The notes below the pieces were generated by a model. The model saw only the letters and a list, made by a program, of their open reading frames with translations. It did no database searches and had not been told where the DNA came from. A stretch of DNA of 64,000 nucleotides from Psychrobacter glacincola (GTDB lineage Bacteria; Pseudomonadota; Gammaproteobacteria; Pseudomonadales; Moraxellaceae): NCBI RefSeq assembly GCF_904846215.1, contig NZ_CAJGZK010000017.1, positions 1 through 64,000 on the forward strand, written 5' to 3'. The translations under genes were made by a program, and so were the position numbers. This document shows positions 17,210 to 26,196 of the stretch, one piece after another. The stretch's first letter is position 1. Each line of letters opens with the position of its first letter.

Positions 17210-17285
17210 TGGAGCGGGAAAAGAGATTCGAACTCTCGACCCCAACCTTGGCAAGGTTATGCTCTACCACTGAGCTATTCCCGCT
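17210..17285 (-). tRNA. tRNA-Gly (anticodon GCC)
   Basis: The 76-nt sequence folds as a cloverleaf on the minus strand. Acceptor arm is AGCGGGA/TCCCGCT, with D-loop AGCTCAGTGGTAGAGC, anticodon stem-loop AACCTTGCCAAGGTT (GCC) and T-arm GAGAGTTCGAATCTC; CCA is encoded. It lies next to the integrase module, and tRNA-Gly genes are frequent integration targets. Confidence 0.95.
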
Positions 17286-17545
17286 AATTTACCAACTGGC
17301 TATTAAATATAGTCTAGATGATGATGGCGTATTATACGCAGTTTTTTGAGCCTGTCAACAGCTAGCATAAAAAAAAGCAAAAGATAGTAAATTGGCATAT
17401 TATCTTATCCATCAATCATGTTATAACAGATTGTTATCATATGTATTCCAAAATATTTCCTTTTCATAAATAGGCTGGGCTGCAGTTTTACAATTAGTTT
17501 TATCATATTCATGATTTATAAACATAACACTTAAGGATAAGTAGT

Positions 17546-19216
17546 ATGAGTCAACAATATACCATCGCTGACTATTTGTTTGATCGTATCGCAGAAGCGG
17601 GTGCGTCAGAGATATTTGGCGTACCTGGTGACTTTAATTTAACTTTTTTGGACAATATTATCGCCTCTGATAAGCTGCGTTGGGTGGGTAATACCAATGA
17701 GTTAAATGCAGGTTACGCAGCTGACGGCTATGCACGTGAGCGTGGCTTTGCGGCAATGGTGACGACCTTTGGAGTGGGGGAGCTGTCCGCTATCAATGCC
17801 ACGGCAGGCTCGTTTGCTGAGTATGCGCCAGTGCTTCATATCGTAGGTGCGCCAAGTACAGCATTACAAGATTCAAAGCGTCGCATCCATCATTCACTTG
17901 GTGATGGCGTATTCAATCATTTTATCAAAATGGTAGAGCCGGTCACGGTCGCACGGGCACAGATTACGCCTGAAAATGCTGCTTCAGAAATCGACCGAGT
18001 GATTCGCTTGATTCTTAAAAAGCATCGTCCTGGTTACTTAATGCTATCGCCTGACGTTGCTCGTCAACCTATTTATCCACCGACGACCAAGCTTGATGAC
18101 AGCCAAGAAGACATCACCAGTCAAGCAGCACTGGCAGATTTTAAGCAAGCGCTCATAGAGTTTTTGCCAAACAAAACCATGACCCTCATGGCAGATTTGA
18201 TGGTGCATCGTTTGGGACTGCAAAATCAGCTTAAGGCTTTGATTGCCGATACCGATATTCCTTATACGACGTTATCGTGGGGCAAAACTTTGCTTGATGA
18301 AAATAGTGAGCGTTGGGCAGGCACCTATGCAGGTGTGGCATCGCGTCCTGTGGTTAAGGATATGGTCGAAAACTGTGAGTGTTTGATAAAAATTGGTGTG
18401 CAATATACTGATACTACTACTGCAGGTTTTAGCCAAGATATTGATGAAAACGTGGTGGTTGACCTGCATTATGAGCGTGCGAGTATCGCAGGCAAAAACT
18501 TTGCGCCCATTGCCCTAAAAGATGCTCTAAAAACACTGCATGAGGTAATGACTTCAGATATTAATATTGTGCCTAAAAAATTCTGTGAAGAGGTAAAGCC
18601 GCATGAGCAACATGGCAAGGATGATGAGGCTATCCGTCAAGATGATTTATGGCATATCATTGCCGATGCGCTCGATGATAAAAACTTGGTGTTTTCAGAA
18701 CAAGGTACTGCCTATTTTGGTATCAGTGATGTGCGTCTGCCAGAAGGTGTGACGTCTTATGGTCAGCCGATGTGGGGTTCTATTGGTTATACTTTGCCTG
18801 CGAGTTTAGGTGGTGCCATTGCTTCACCGCATAAGCGTAGTATTTTACTCATTGGTGATGGTTCTGCTTTATTAACCATCCAAGAGATTGCGGTGATGAT
18901 TCAGGAGCGCATTAATCCTGTGATTGTGCTGATTAATAATGATGGCTATACCGTTGAGCGCGCGATTCATGGTGAAAACCAGTACTATAACGACATTCCT
19001 AAATGTGACTGGCAGTTGATGCCAAAAGCGTTTGGTGCCAATGATGATAATAGTCTGCTACTAAAAGCAGAGACAGCAGGCGAGTTAAAAGATGCTCTCA
19101 AGCAAGCGGCGGCTGCAAAAGATAAGCTGGTCATGTTGGAGGTTATCGCTGGCAAGCATGATATCCCGCCACTATTAGCCGATATCAGTGCCGCGCTTAA
19201 GCCAAAAGCCAATTAA
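17546..19216 (+). CDS. thiamine-diphosphate 2-oxoacid decarboxylase (pyruvate/indolepyruvate decarboxylase family)
   Basis: The 556-aa length is typical. It has the N-terminal Pyr domain with GVPGDFNLTFLDNI and the cofactor-activating Glu in NTNELNAGYAADGYAR. The IHHSLGDG histidine pair (about 113-114) is characteristic of pyruvate and indolepyruvate decarboxylases. The C-terminal ThDP/Mg motif GDGSALLTIQEI ends in INNDGYTVE. It removes CO2 from a 2-oxo acid to give an aldehyde. Pyruvate (to acetaldehyde) and indole- or phenylpyruvate are all possible, so no symbol is given. An AAGGATAAGTAGT leader precedes the ATG. It stands alone with no operon partner. Confidence 0.88.
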   Translation: MSQQYTIADYLFDRIAEAGASEIFGVPGDFNLTFLDNIIASDKLRWVGNTNELNAGYAADGYARERGFAAMVTTFGVGELSAINATAGSFAEYAPVLHIVGAPSTALQDSKRRIHHSLGDGVFNHFIKMVEPVTVARAQITPENAASEIDRVIRLILKKHRPGYLMLSPDVARQPIYPPTTKLDDSQEDITSQAALADFKQALIEFLPNKTMTLMADLMVHRLGLQNQLKALIADTDIPYTTLSWGKTLLDENSERWAGTYAGVASRPVVKDMVENCECLIKIGVQYTDTTTAGFSQDIDENVVVDLHYERASIAGKNFAPIALKDALKTLHEVMTSDINIVPKKFCEEVKPHEQHGKDDEAIRQDDLWHIIADALDDKNLVFSEQGTAYFGISDVRLPEGVTSYGQPMWGSIGYTLPASLGGAIASPHKRSILLIGDGSALLTIQEIAVMIQERINPVIVLINNDGYTVERAIHGENQYYNDIPKCDWQLMPKAFGANDDNSLLLKAETAGELKDALKQAAAAKDKLVMLEVIAGKHDIPPLLADISAALKPKAN

Positions 19217-19669
19217 GTCTATTTAATTAAGTTTCAATTATAAAAAGCCACAATGCGCCTACTGAGCGCTTTTTTAGAAGCTAAAAAACCGAGTGGTGAA
19301 GAACATTAAAAAACAGTCTGGGAGACTGTTTTAGTGATGCAAGACGTAGCGATAGCGAAGTGAAGGGCGGTTACGAAAATATCGCTGAGGCATAGACCGC
19401 CATTATTGATTATAGTTGGCGCTACTATCAAACCGTGCGACCGTACCGTGTTAATGATTATTTATCACCAGCAGAGAAAGAGCGACGATACGTTAATCAA
19501 AACCTCTTATCAGGTGTCCGAAATTAGGTGACCATTACACGATTGGCTTAAAATATCTGGAACTCTCAAACAGCATTTGATTTTTTCTTATTTTAGCTTT
19601 AGAACTGTATAGTATTGTTTTTACATTGAATCGACTACATACAAATGACAGATGAGATGGGTAAAGAAT
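19217..19669. other. intergenic region with IS3 transposase relic
   Basis: Beyond the decayed transposase fragment at 19369-19527, listed separately, this stretch is AT-rich with no credible gene. AAAAACAGTCTGGGAGACTGTTTTA near 19308-19332 forms a hairpin that may terminate the decarboxylase transcript. Confidence 0.5.
19369..19527 (+). pseudogene. decayed IS3-family transposase C-terminus
   Basis: The frame reads GYENIAEA, an in-frame TAG, then TAIIDYSWRYYQTVRPYR and VNDYLSPAEKERRYVNQNLL before its stop. This is the classical end of an IS3-type OrfB (the YYQTVRPYR..NDYLSPAE motif). The internal stop and the missing N-terminus show it is a relic. It differs from the intact IS3 at 13585, whose end reads LYYHQTRIQKGLGYKSPRQ. 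Confidence 0.8.
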
Positions 19670-19702
19670 AAAAAGCTCTATTCATCATGAATAGAGCTTT
19701 TT
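19670..19702. terminator. terminator downstream of the DUF2058 gene
   Basis: AAAAAGCTCTATTCAT and ATGAATAGAGCTTTTT form a nearly perfect hairpin 29 bp past the stop of the minus-strand DUF2058 gene. It is T-rich on both strands, hence bidirectional. Confidence 0.85.
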
Positions 19703-19731
19703 ATTGATAGTATTATTTTTAGGAGCAGCGA

Positions 19732-20265
19732 CTACCACATCAAATCATCTGGAATTACGTAAGCGGCATACGGATCGTCTTCTGCCAGCTCATCTTCTGC
19801 AGTATCGTTCGATACCACCATAAAGCCTTCTAGCTTTGAATTAATACGATCAGCAAGTGGACGCGGTAGTAGCGCATAGCTATCGTCTAAGCGGGCAATG
19901 ACCACGTGACCTGCCACGATTTGATCATACAGCTTTTGAGTAATAAAAAGTTTTTTAACTTTAGAGCCATCGACAAACTGATAGCTGATATCGCCGTTTG
20001 TCTCAGTCAGTTGATGCTGCTTAATCATTTGAATGATATTGGCTTTTAACATCTTTTCTTCTAAAAGCTGTTGTTTTTCTTGATTGAGTTTTTGATCTTT
20101 CTCTATTTTTTTAGCTTGAGCATCTGCCAAGGCTTTTTTAGCGTCGATATTTGATGCATCGCCAGTACGCTTAGCGTGTTGCGCCTGCTTGCTTATTTTG
20201 TTGGCTTTTTTGCTATCAACTAGACCTGCTTTTAGAAGTTGAGCCTGTAGGGCGTTTTTTGCCAT
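19732..20265 (-). CDS. DUF2058 family protein (YaiL-like)
   Basis: The 177-aa protein begins AKNALQAQLLKAGLVDSKKANK, the family's signature. It continues with a highly charged coiled-coil segment (about 40-80, KALADAQAKKIEKDQKLNQEKQQ) and a small C-terminal domain (YQFVDGSKVKKLFITQKLYDQI, ARLDDSYALLPRPLADRI). Homologues are annotated as nucleoprotein or polynucleotide-associated. Exact function is unknown. It is cytoplasmic and monocistronic. Confidence 0.9.
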   Translation of the reverse strand: MAKNALQAQLLKAGLVDSKKANKISKQAQHAKRTGDASNIDAKKALADAQAKKIEKDQKLNQEKQQLLEEKMLKANIIQMIKQHQLTETNGDISYQFVDGSKVKKLFITQKLYDQIVAGHVVIARLDDSYALLPRPLADRINSKLEGFMVVSNDTAEDELAEDDPYAAYVIPDDLMW

Positions 20266-20456
20266 ATCTGCATTACCTAAATGAAACTACCTAAGTGAAA
20301 TAAACTGAATCGTCATCAGTCATGGTAACAAATTCTGCCAAGCAATGTCCAATGTCATCAAATAAGGCCGTCTCAGCGCTTATCACTAAAGAAAATGTCG
20401 GTAAAAAATGGAATGTACGTATCTGGGATCATGGTTATGGATTCTTACCCATCTAC

Positions 20457-21152
20457 TTAAGGACTTTTATAATTAATAATTTCTTTAGCCAGTGTGATAA
20501 GGTCTGAAGCGATAAAGTCTGGTTTTGGGACGTTGGTTGCCGAAAGGCGTGCATTATAAGGTCGAGTGATAAAAGCCCCTTGGCAGCCAGCTGCTTGAGC
20601 ACCGATAACATCCCACTGGTGGCAAGCGACAAGACATAGCTCTGAGGTCTCAACCAAAAGCTCGCTGGCGACCATCTCATAGGTCGCCGCTGCAGGTTTG
20701 AATTGGTTGACGCTGGCAACACTAAAATTCCGCTCAAAGAACATATTCAATCCTGCTTTTTCAAGCGGCGTCGGAGAGGGGCTAGGTGCTGAGTTGGTCA
20801 ACGTCACCAATCTAAATCCTGCATCACGCAGTTTGGTCAAAGCAGGGATAGCGTCAGTGTGAGCTGGCATCTCACTCATGCGCTGCTTGAATTCCTGAAC
20901 ATCTTCTTCTGTTAACCTAACGGCATGAATGTCTGCTGTCATTTGTAAAGCACCAGCACCAAGCTCGCCAAAAGGCGTGTAAAGACCAGATAAAGTCATG
21001 GTTTGCGAGTAAAGTACCAATTGCGCGAACCACTCTCTAAGTCTGTTTTTGTCCCCAAATAACCGCGTGAATAAGGGCGTGAGCGTATCGATATCGAGTA
21101 AGGTTTCGTTGACATCGAATACGATAATCGGAGCTGAGTAGATATAGGACAT
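20457..21152 (-). CDS. haloacid dehalogenase type II (HAD superfamily)
   Basis: The protein is 231 aa from MSYIYSAPII. HAD motif I is VFDVNETLLD (nucleophile Asp), motif II TLTNSAPSP, then a Lys in FSVASVNQFKPAAATYEMV, and motif IV LVACHQWDVIGAQAAGCQGAFI. This is the pattern of L-2-haloacid dehalogenases, which hydrolyse 2-haloacids. The in-frame upstream ATG at 21227 would add a tail built from 18-bp tandem repeats (FIAKGT units). I chose 21152 because each repeat supplies an AAGGA ribosome site at good spacing to it. Natural substrates may not be halogenated. Confidence 0.85.
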   Translation of the reverse strand: MSYIYSAPIIVFDVNETLLDIDTLTPLFTRLFGDKNRLREWFAQLVLYSQTMTLSGLYTPFGELGAGALQMTADIHAVRLTEEDVQEFKQRMSEMPAHTDAIPALTKLRDAGFRLVTLTNSAPSPSPTPLEKAGLNMFFERNFSVASVNQFKPAAATYEMVASELLVETSELCLVACHQWDVIGAQAAGCQGAFITRPYNARLSATNVPKPDFIASDLITLAKEIINYKSP

Positions 21153-21194
21153 AAAAGTTCCTTTTGCAATAAAAGTTCCTTTTGCAATAAAAGT
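21151..21194. repeat. 18-bp tandem repeat carrying the dehalogenase ribosome site
   Basis: ATAAAAGTTCCTTTTGCA occurs twice exactly (21151-21168, 21169-21186), followed by 8 bp of a third copy. On the minus strand each unit carries AAAGGAAC, a ribosome-binding sequence, directly upstream of the gene start. Units are a multiple of three, so copy-number change would keep the upstream frame open. Confidence 0.85.
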
Positions 21195-21353
21195 AAGTCG
21201 TACTAGCGAGATTTCATAATATAACAATGACAGTCGGTAAATTTACTTTAGCTGGACTTGAGTAATCATTCAAGATAAAATTGAGTAGTCATTCAAATTG
21301 TATAGCCATGTTTACTTTATTGTCTAAAATCATGGGATAAAAATTGGAATATT

Positions 21354-21962
21354 ATGTCGCGTACCACATTATATAATCGTCATGAAGCATTAGAGCGGGC
21401 CATACAGCTGTTTTGGCAAAAAGGTTTTCATGCAACCTCTTTAAAGGATATTGAGCAAGCGCTTGATATGCGACCAGGCAGTATTTATGCCGCTTTTGGT
21501 AATAAAGATGGACTGTTTCAAGAAGCGCTTGATTACTATGCGCAGGCAGCCCTAAAGGAGCTTGAGCGCATATTGAGCAGCTATGAGTCTCCTTTATTAG
21601 GATTGGCGGCTTACGTGCGTCAACTTGGCAGTATTCGCGAAAAAAATCTGCCCAGTCGAGCGTGTATGCTGGTCAAAAGCTTACTTGAGCTTGGTGCTCG
21701 TGAGCAGTCAGCACTTGAAAAGGTCGAGAAGCTATTGGCTGGCATGGAGACGCGCTTTGTAGAGTGCTTTGCTCATGCTCAGCAGCTAGGTGAGCTGGAT
21801 CATCAGCTAGATGCTGTCAGGCTTGGACGGCGCTTGCAGGCAGAAATCATGGGCATACGCGCTTTTGCTCAGCGTGATGTCGATAGCGTGGCAGTGCAGG
21901 CAGTTGCAGATGATATAGCGTCTTCTATAGAGGCGTTACGCAAGGGTATGGTTGCTGATTAA
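21354..21962 (+). CDS. TetR/AcrR family transcriptional regulator
   Basis: The 202-aa protein has an N-terminal TetR HTH (ALERAIQLFWQKGFHATSLK, then DIEQALDMRPGSIYAAFGNKDGLFQEALDYY; about residues 10-55) and a helical ligand-binding domain. It is transcribed divergently from the dehalogenase gene, so that gene is a natural target. The gap between them is 201 bp. Ligand unknown. Confidence 0.88.
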   Translation: MSRTTLYNRHEALERAIQLFWQKGFHATSLKDIEQALDMRPGSIYAAFGNKDGLFQEALDYYAQAALKELERILSSYESPLLGLAAYVRQLGSIREKNLPSRACMLVKSLLELGAREQSALEKVEKLLAGMETRFVECFAHAQQLGELDHQLDAVRLGRRLQAEIMGIRAFAQRDVDSVAVQAVADDIASSIEALRKGMVAD

Positions 21963-22028
21963 GTGGAGTTATAAAATTGAGATTGTTTTTCCGTATTCAT
22001 CGGCTTAGCTGATGGTTAGATGCGGTAT

Positions 22029-22847
22029 TTACTTTTGATTGGATTGATTTATAGAGGGTTTATCTTTAAATGGCATGAGCAATAATCCCCATAGCGAGGC
22101 ATTTTGTTTGGCATCAGGATACTCGATTAGACCGATATCTAATGCTTGATCAGATTTTGAGGCGTTACTTTTATAGCTACCAAAGAGCCTATCCCACCAA
22201 GTCACACTAAAACCGTAGTTGGAGTTGGTCTCACTGACCCGTTTGCTATGATGAATGCGATGTAAGATTTGTGTCACTAGAATCAAGCGTAATGGCTTCT
22301 CAATCACTGGTGGCAGGCGAATATTGGCATGATTAAACATAGACAGCCCATTTAAGGCAATCTCGAATATCAGTATCGCTATAGCAGGGACGCCAAGCAC
22401 ACTAATGACAGCGAGCTTGAGCAAGATGCTTAAGACAATCTCGATAGGGTGAAATCTAAGCCCCGTGCTGGCATCGATATGCGCATCAGCGTGATGGACA
22501 CGGTGCAAGCGCCAGAGAAGCGGCACTCGGTGAAATAAGCGATGTTGCCAGTAGATAACGATATCAAGCAACAAGAAGCTTAAAATAATAGCCACGATAT
22601 TCGGTATCTCAATTAAATTAAATAAACCGATACTGTTTTTTTGATGATAAACGGCTACCGTTGTCAGCCCAATAGGCACTGCCAAACGGGCAACAAAAGA
22701 AGAGGCAAATACCAGTCCAAGATTGGCAAACCAACGTGTGTTGATATTAACCGGCGATTGACGTGCGGGATGCCTATGTTCAATGAGCATCATAACAATC
22801 AATATGCCAAAGAAAAATCCCAAACGCCACCATATCTCATTCGCCAT
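22029..22847 (-). CDS. sterol desaturase / fatty acid hydroxylase family membrane protein
   Basis: The 272-aa protein has four or more membrane helices and the di-iron histidine clusters of the family: HRLFH (with YWQHRLFHRVPLLWRLHRVHH), HADAH, NHANI and the C-terminal HRIHHSKRV. These enzymes hydroxylate or desaturate lipids using di-iron and oxygen; the substrate here is unknown. Its ATG overlaps by 1 nt the stop of a 55-aa membrane ORF (TAATG), with GGAGG as ribosome site inside that ORF, so translation is likely coupled. Confidence 0.88.
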   Translation of the reverse strand: MANEIWWRLGFFFGILIVMMLIEHRHPARQSPVNINTRWFANLGLVFASSFVARLAVPIGLTTVAVYHQKNSIGLFNLIEIPNIVAIILSFLLLDIVIYWQHRLFHRVPLLWRLHRVHHADAHIDASTGLRFHPIEIVLSILLKLAVISVLGVPAIAILIFEIALNGLSMFNHANIRLPPVIEKPLRLILVTQILHRIHHSKRVSETNSNYGFSVTWWDRLFGSYKSNASKSDQALDIGLIEYPDAKQNASLWGLLLMPFKDKPSINQSNQK

Positions 22848-23014
22848 TATTGACCTCCTTGAAGGGCTTGTACATCAGATTCGAGTCGTTTGAGCGTCTG
22901 ATAACCGCCGTATATACAAGTCATAATAGTAACCATGCAGGCCGCCGCAAAAATGCTGGCCAATACCACAAAGTAGGTATAGTCAGTCCTAAATAAAAGA
23001 AATACAAATATCAT
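22847..23014 (-). CDS. small single-pass membrane protein coupled to the desaturase gene
   Basis: A 55-codon frame with one clear membrane segment (YFVVLASIFAAACMVTIMTC, about residues 14-33) and a short charged tail (YQTLKRLESDVQALQGGQ). Its TAA shares a base with the desaturase ATG. The start codon and first 12 codons lie inside copy A of the dispersed repeat (22978 onward), so the N-terminus may have been replaced when the repeat inserted. I do not recognise a family. It may be an accessory subunit of the desaturase or a leader ORF. Confidence 0.5.
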   Translation of the reverse strand: MIFVFLLFRTDYTYFVVLASIFAAACMVTIMTCIYGGYQTLKRLESDVQALQGGQ

Positions 23015-23130
23015 CAATCACTGCTGAAGTTAATTTCTCTTGCTTGCTGTGTCTACGCAGACAGAGGCTGCGAAAAAATAATTTCAGCAGTTCTGTACTT
23101 TTTTAAAAGTGGATAAATTTTTAAAAGTGG
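22978..23130 (+). repeat. dispersed hairpin repeat, copy A
   Basis: It starts with the terminal motif TATAGTCAG and contains the conserved core CTTGCTTGCTGTGTCTACGC then AGACAGAGGCTGC. The outer arms ACTGCTGAAGTTA (23020) and TAATTTCAGCAGT pair with one G-U. The right end is decayed, so its boundary is approximate. This is the most diverged of five copies. Confidence 0.75.
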
Positions 23131-23420
23131 ATTAACCATAGCCAAATACAAAAGGCGATAAATAAAATAATCGTTTTAGTGCCCTCAGTGAGACCATTTA
23201 AAGACAGCTAACAACAATGCGCCTGCAATGGCATTTTGCTCGGGATTGCCCAATATAAAACCAAGTGGCACCCCTGCATAGCATAAAAAATATAAGGTAA
23301 TATCTAAATAGCCGCTAGCACTTTATTGCCTTTAGGCATCGCAAAGGCAATATTACCTGCAACTGAGAAATGCGAGAATAACAGCGTGTAGTAAATCCAC
23401 TATAAAATTGTCATAGCGTT
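23120..23420 (-). pseudogene. decayed membrane-protein gene fragment
   Basis: Read on the minus strand, pieces such as WIYYTLLFSHFSVAGNIAFA and FILGNPEQNAIAGALLLAVF look like consecutive membrane helices, but they fall in different frames interrupted by stops. No intact frame exceeds about 35 codons. I cannot name the family. The copy A repeat borders it and may mark the event that broke it. Confidence 0.4.
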
Positions 23421-23530
23421 AATCTCACTTGAAGTATTTAATATACCTCTACATTCAGTTGCCTTGTATCACTTTCAAATTGAATTGACTATATTGTCAA
23501 AGCTGCTGGCAAGCCAGTAGGATGCATGAA

Positions 23531-25699
23531 TTAACCTCGACGCCAAGTATGATACTTTTCAAGCAACTGTAGCGCTTTTTTAGGTGCATGATTGCGTTTC
23601 CATTCGCCAGCTGCATACTTATTGCCTTCTGCCCATGTTGGGTAGGTATGAATGGTGCCCAGTATTTTATTTAGCCCTAGATTGTGTTTCATGGCCAATA
23701 CAAACTCAGCCATCAAGTCACCAGCATGTTCAGCGACGATGGTCACACCCAAGATTTTATCTTTGTCCTTTGGGGTAATGACCTTGATAAAGCCATGATT
23801 GGCGCTTTCGGTTACCGCCCGATCTAAGTCTTTAAAGTCATAACGTGTGATTTCAAAATCGATACCTTTATCAATCGCTTCTTGCTCATTTAAGCCCACT
23901 CGTGCTACTTCTGGATCAATAAAAGTCGTCCACGGAATCACGCGATAATCTACTTTGAATTTTTTAAGATGACCAAATAAGCCATTGACCGCAGCGTACC
24001 ATGCTTGATGGGAAGCCACGTGGGTGAATTGATAAGGACCCACGACATCACCTGCCGCATAAATATTGGGGTAAAGGGTCTCAAGATATTCATCTGTACT
24101 GATGGTGCGCTCAGTGTCGATGCCTAATGTTTCAAGTCCGTAGCCCTTTAAGCGCGCACTACGACCGACTGCACAAATCAACTCATCATACTCAATGGCA
24201 GTTTCTTGTTGGTCATCATTACCGTCTTTTGGAGCGACGATAATATACTTTTTACCGTCGCGAATCTCACAGCGAGTCGCTTGCTGTGAGGTCAAGATAG
24301 TAACACCGCTTTCAGTCAGTGCTTCTTGCGCAAATACAGAAACCTCGGCATCTTCTTTTTTCATCAGCCGCGCGCCTCTTTCTATTTGGGTCACAGTAGA
24401 GCCTAAACGAGCAAAAGCTTGTGCCAGCTCACAGCCAATCGGTCCGCCGCCAAGTACCACCAGCTTGCTCGGCGCTTTATCAAGTTTTGCAAACTTATCC
24501 CAAAGAGTATCGCTTGTCACATAACCTGTCTCTTCTAAACCCGGCAAGCCTGGGACAAAGGGACGTGCGCCCGTCGCGATAACGATAGAGCGCGCCGTTA
24601 ATGTCTGAGTACTGCCATCATTAAGGGCAATCTCAACTGTCCATGGGTCAATGAGTTTTGCATAGCCTTTTAATACCTCGACACCCAATTCTGTATAACG
24701 CTCGACACTGTCATTTGGGGCGATATCAGCAATGACTTTGTGGATGCGAGACATGATGTTCTTAAATGCAAAATCGGGTTGGCTATTATTGAGTCCATAA
24801 CATTCGCCATGGCGTATCTGCTCAAGCACTTTTGCACTTTTTATCAGCGCTTTGCTGGGGACGCAGCCATAGTTTAAACAGTCGCCGCCCATCTCACCTG
24901 CCTCAATCAATGTGACTTTTGCTTTGACGGTCGCGGCAATATAGCTGGTAACGAGTCCGCCAGCACCGGCACCAATCACAATCATATTACGGTCGAATTT
25001 TTTTGGCTTATGATAATTTTTATAGACACGGCGTTTTTTAAGTATCGTTAATATGCCTTTTGCTATCAGCGGAAATAATCCTAATAATGCAAATGAAGCC
25101 AGCAGATTAAAGGACAAAATGCCAGATAACTGCTCGATTTGTGCCAACTGCGTACCGGCATTCACAAATACAAAGGTGCCGGCAAGCATACCGATTTGGC
25201 TGACCCAATAAAAGGTCCGTGCTTTGATAGCCGTCAGACCCATCAATAAATTGATAAGAAAAAAGGGGAATATCGGTACCAGACGTAGTGTAAATAAGTA
25301 GAATCCGCCTTCTTTTTTTACCCCAGAATCGATAGAGGCAAGACGATCAGGAAAGCGCTGTTTGATGGTATCGCGTAACAAATAACGCGAGGTCAAAAAG
25401 GCGAGGGTGGCACCAATACTTGAGGCAAATGAGGCGACCAAGATACCTTGTGCTAAACCAAATAAAGCACCGGCTGCCAAGGTTAAAATAGCGGCACCGG
25501 GTAAGGATAATGCCGTGACTAAGATGTAGACTACAAAAAACCCGCCGATGACTAACCATGGCGACTGTGTTTTATAGTGCTCAAACTGATCCATCGAGCC
25601 TTTTAAGCCCTCAAGCGTTAATAATTTATTAAGGTCAAAATAAAAAAAACCAATGACGCCAATTAAGACCGCTACTATCAAAACTATTTTTTTAATCAT
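23531..25699 (-). CDS. fused VTT (TVP38/TMEM64)-domain and FAD pyridine-nucleotide disulfide oxidoreductase
   Basis: The 722-aa protein has a membrane part (about 1-230) of VTT/SNARE-associated type (GAAILTLAAGALFGLAQGIL, RLVPIFPFFLINLLMGLTAI). A cytoplasmic mercuric-reductase/lipoamide-dehydrogenase-like part (about 240-722) follows. The FAD site is VIGAGAGGLVTSYIAA, the redox-active disulfide is GGDCLNYGCVPSKALIKSAK, the NAD(P) site is VVLGGGPIGCELAQAFARLG, and the dimerisation domain follows VARVGLNEQEA. The C-terminal HTYPTWAE has the His-Glu pair of the family. A membrane-anchored oxidoreductase is implied; the electron acceptor is unknown, and a quinone or disulfide is possible. Confidence 0.85.
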   Translation of the reverse strand: MIKKIVLIVAVLIGVIGFFYFDLNKLLTLEGLKGSMDQFEHYKTQSPWLVIGGFFVVYILVTALSLPGAAILTLAAGALFGLAQGILVASFASSIGATLAFLTSRYLLRDTIKQRFPDRLASIDSGVKKEGGFYLFTLRLVPIFPFFLINLLMGLTAIKARTFYWVSQIGMLAGTFVFVNAGTQLAQIEQLSGILSFNLLASFALLGLFPLIAKGILTILKKRRVYKNYHKPKKFDRNMIVIGAGAGGLVTSYIAATVKAKVTLIEAGEMGGDCLNYGCVPSKALIKSAKVLEQIRHGECYGLNNSQPDFAFKNIMSRIHKVIADIAPNDSVERYTELGVEVLKGYAKLIDPWTVEIALNDGSTQTLTARSIVIATGARPFVPGLPGLEETGYVTSDTLWDKFAKLDKAPSKLVVLGGGPIGCELAQAFARLGSTVTQIERGARLMKKEDAEVSVFAQEALTESGVTILTSQQATRCEIRDGKKYIIVAPKDGNDDQQETAIEYDELICAVGRSARLKGYGLETLGIDTERTISTDEYLETLYPNIYAAGDVVGPYQFTHVASHQAWYAAVNGLFGHLKKFKVDYRVIPWTTFIDPEVARVGLNEQEAIDKGIDFEITRYDFKDLDRAVTESANHGFIKVITPKDKDKILGVTIVAEHAGDLMAEFVLAMKHNLGLNKILGTIHTYPTWAEGNKYAAGEWKRNHAPKKALQLLEKYHTWRRG

Positions 25700-25793
25700 G
25701 GATTATCCAGATAAATAATATAAAACATCATGTAGTAAAGAATCACTTAGCAAAGAATAACGCTGTATTCCTACTGTAAGCTAGTTTTTCATA

Positions 25794-25931
25794 TATAGTC
25801 AGGGAAAAGCAATATCGATACATCAAGTACTGCTGATATTCATTTTTCTTGCTTGCTGTGCCTACGCAGACAGAGGCTGCAAAAAATTTATACCAGCAGC
25901 ACTGTAGCGTTTTTGAGATATTTTAACTATA
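25794..25931 (+). repeat. dispersed hairpin repeat, copy B
   Basis: The 138-bp copy is bounded by TATAGTC and AACTATA. It is nearly identical to copy E at 57640-57777 (about three differences). The core CTTGCTTGCTGTGCCTACGC lies between partly paired arms. It sits upstream of the fused oxidoreductase gene, within a 497-bp gap that otherwise holds no gene. Confidence 0.85.
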
Positions 25932-26111
25932 GTTGTATTATGAATGACAGTTCAAAATTTAGTCATGGATATACGTAAAATATGACATTTATTCATTGTA
26001 ATCGTTATTGAGTGATTGTTCAAATATAGTATTGTGAATGGCTTGAGACAAATTTCAAAGTGATATAGAAGAAGGTAGTGATAGTTGTCCTCTGCTTATA
26101 TCCGTATTATA

Positions 26112-26145
26112 AAAAACCGCCAAATAAACTCATTATTTGGCGGTA
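26112..26145. terminator. terminator at the end of the bhc operon
   Basis: ACCGCCAAATAA and TTATTTGGCGGT form a strong stem about 50 bp past the bhcD stop; on the minus strand it is followed by TTTTTTATA. Confidence 0.85.
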
Positions 26146-26196
26146 TCTAAAATACAGTGGCTAGTATCATATTTATAATGACAGTTATAACGAAAA

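Noticed and set aside
6000..17285. Second copy of the tRNA-Gly 3' end as left attachment site
   Set aside because: I looked for GGAGCGGGAAAAGAGATTCG to the left of the integrase and did not see it, so the island limits are left open.
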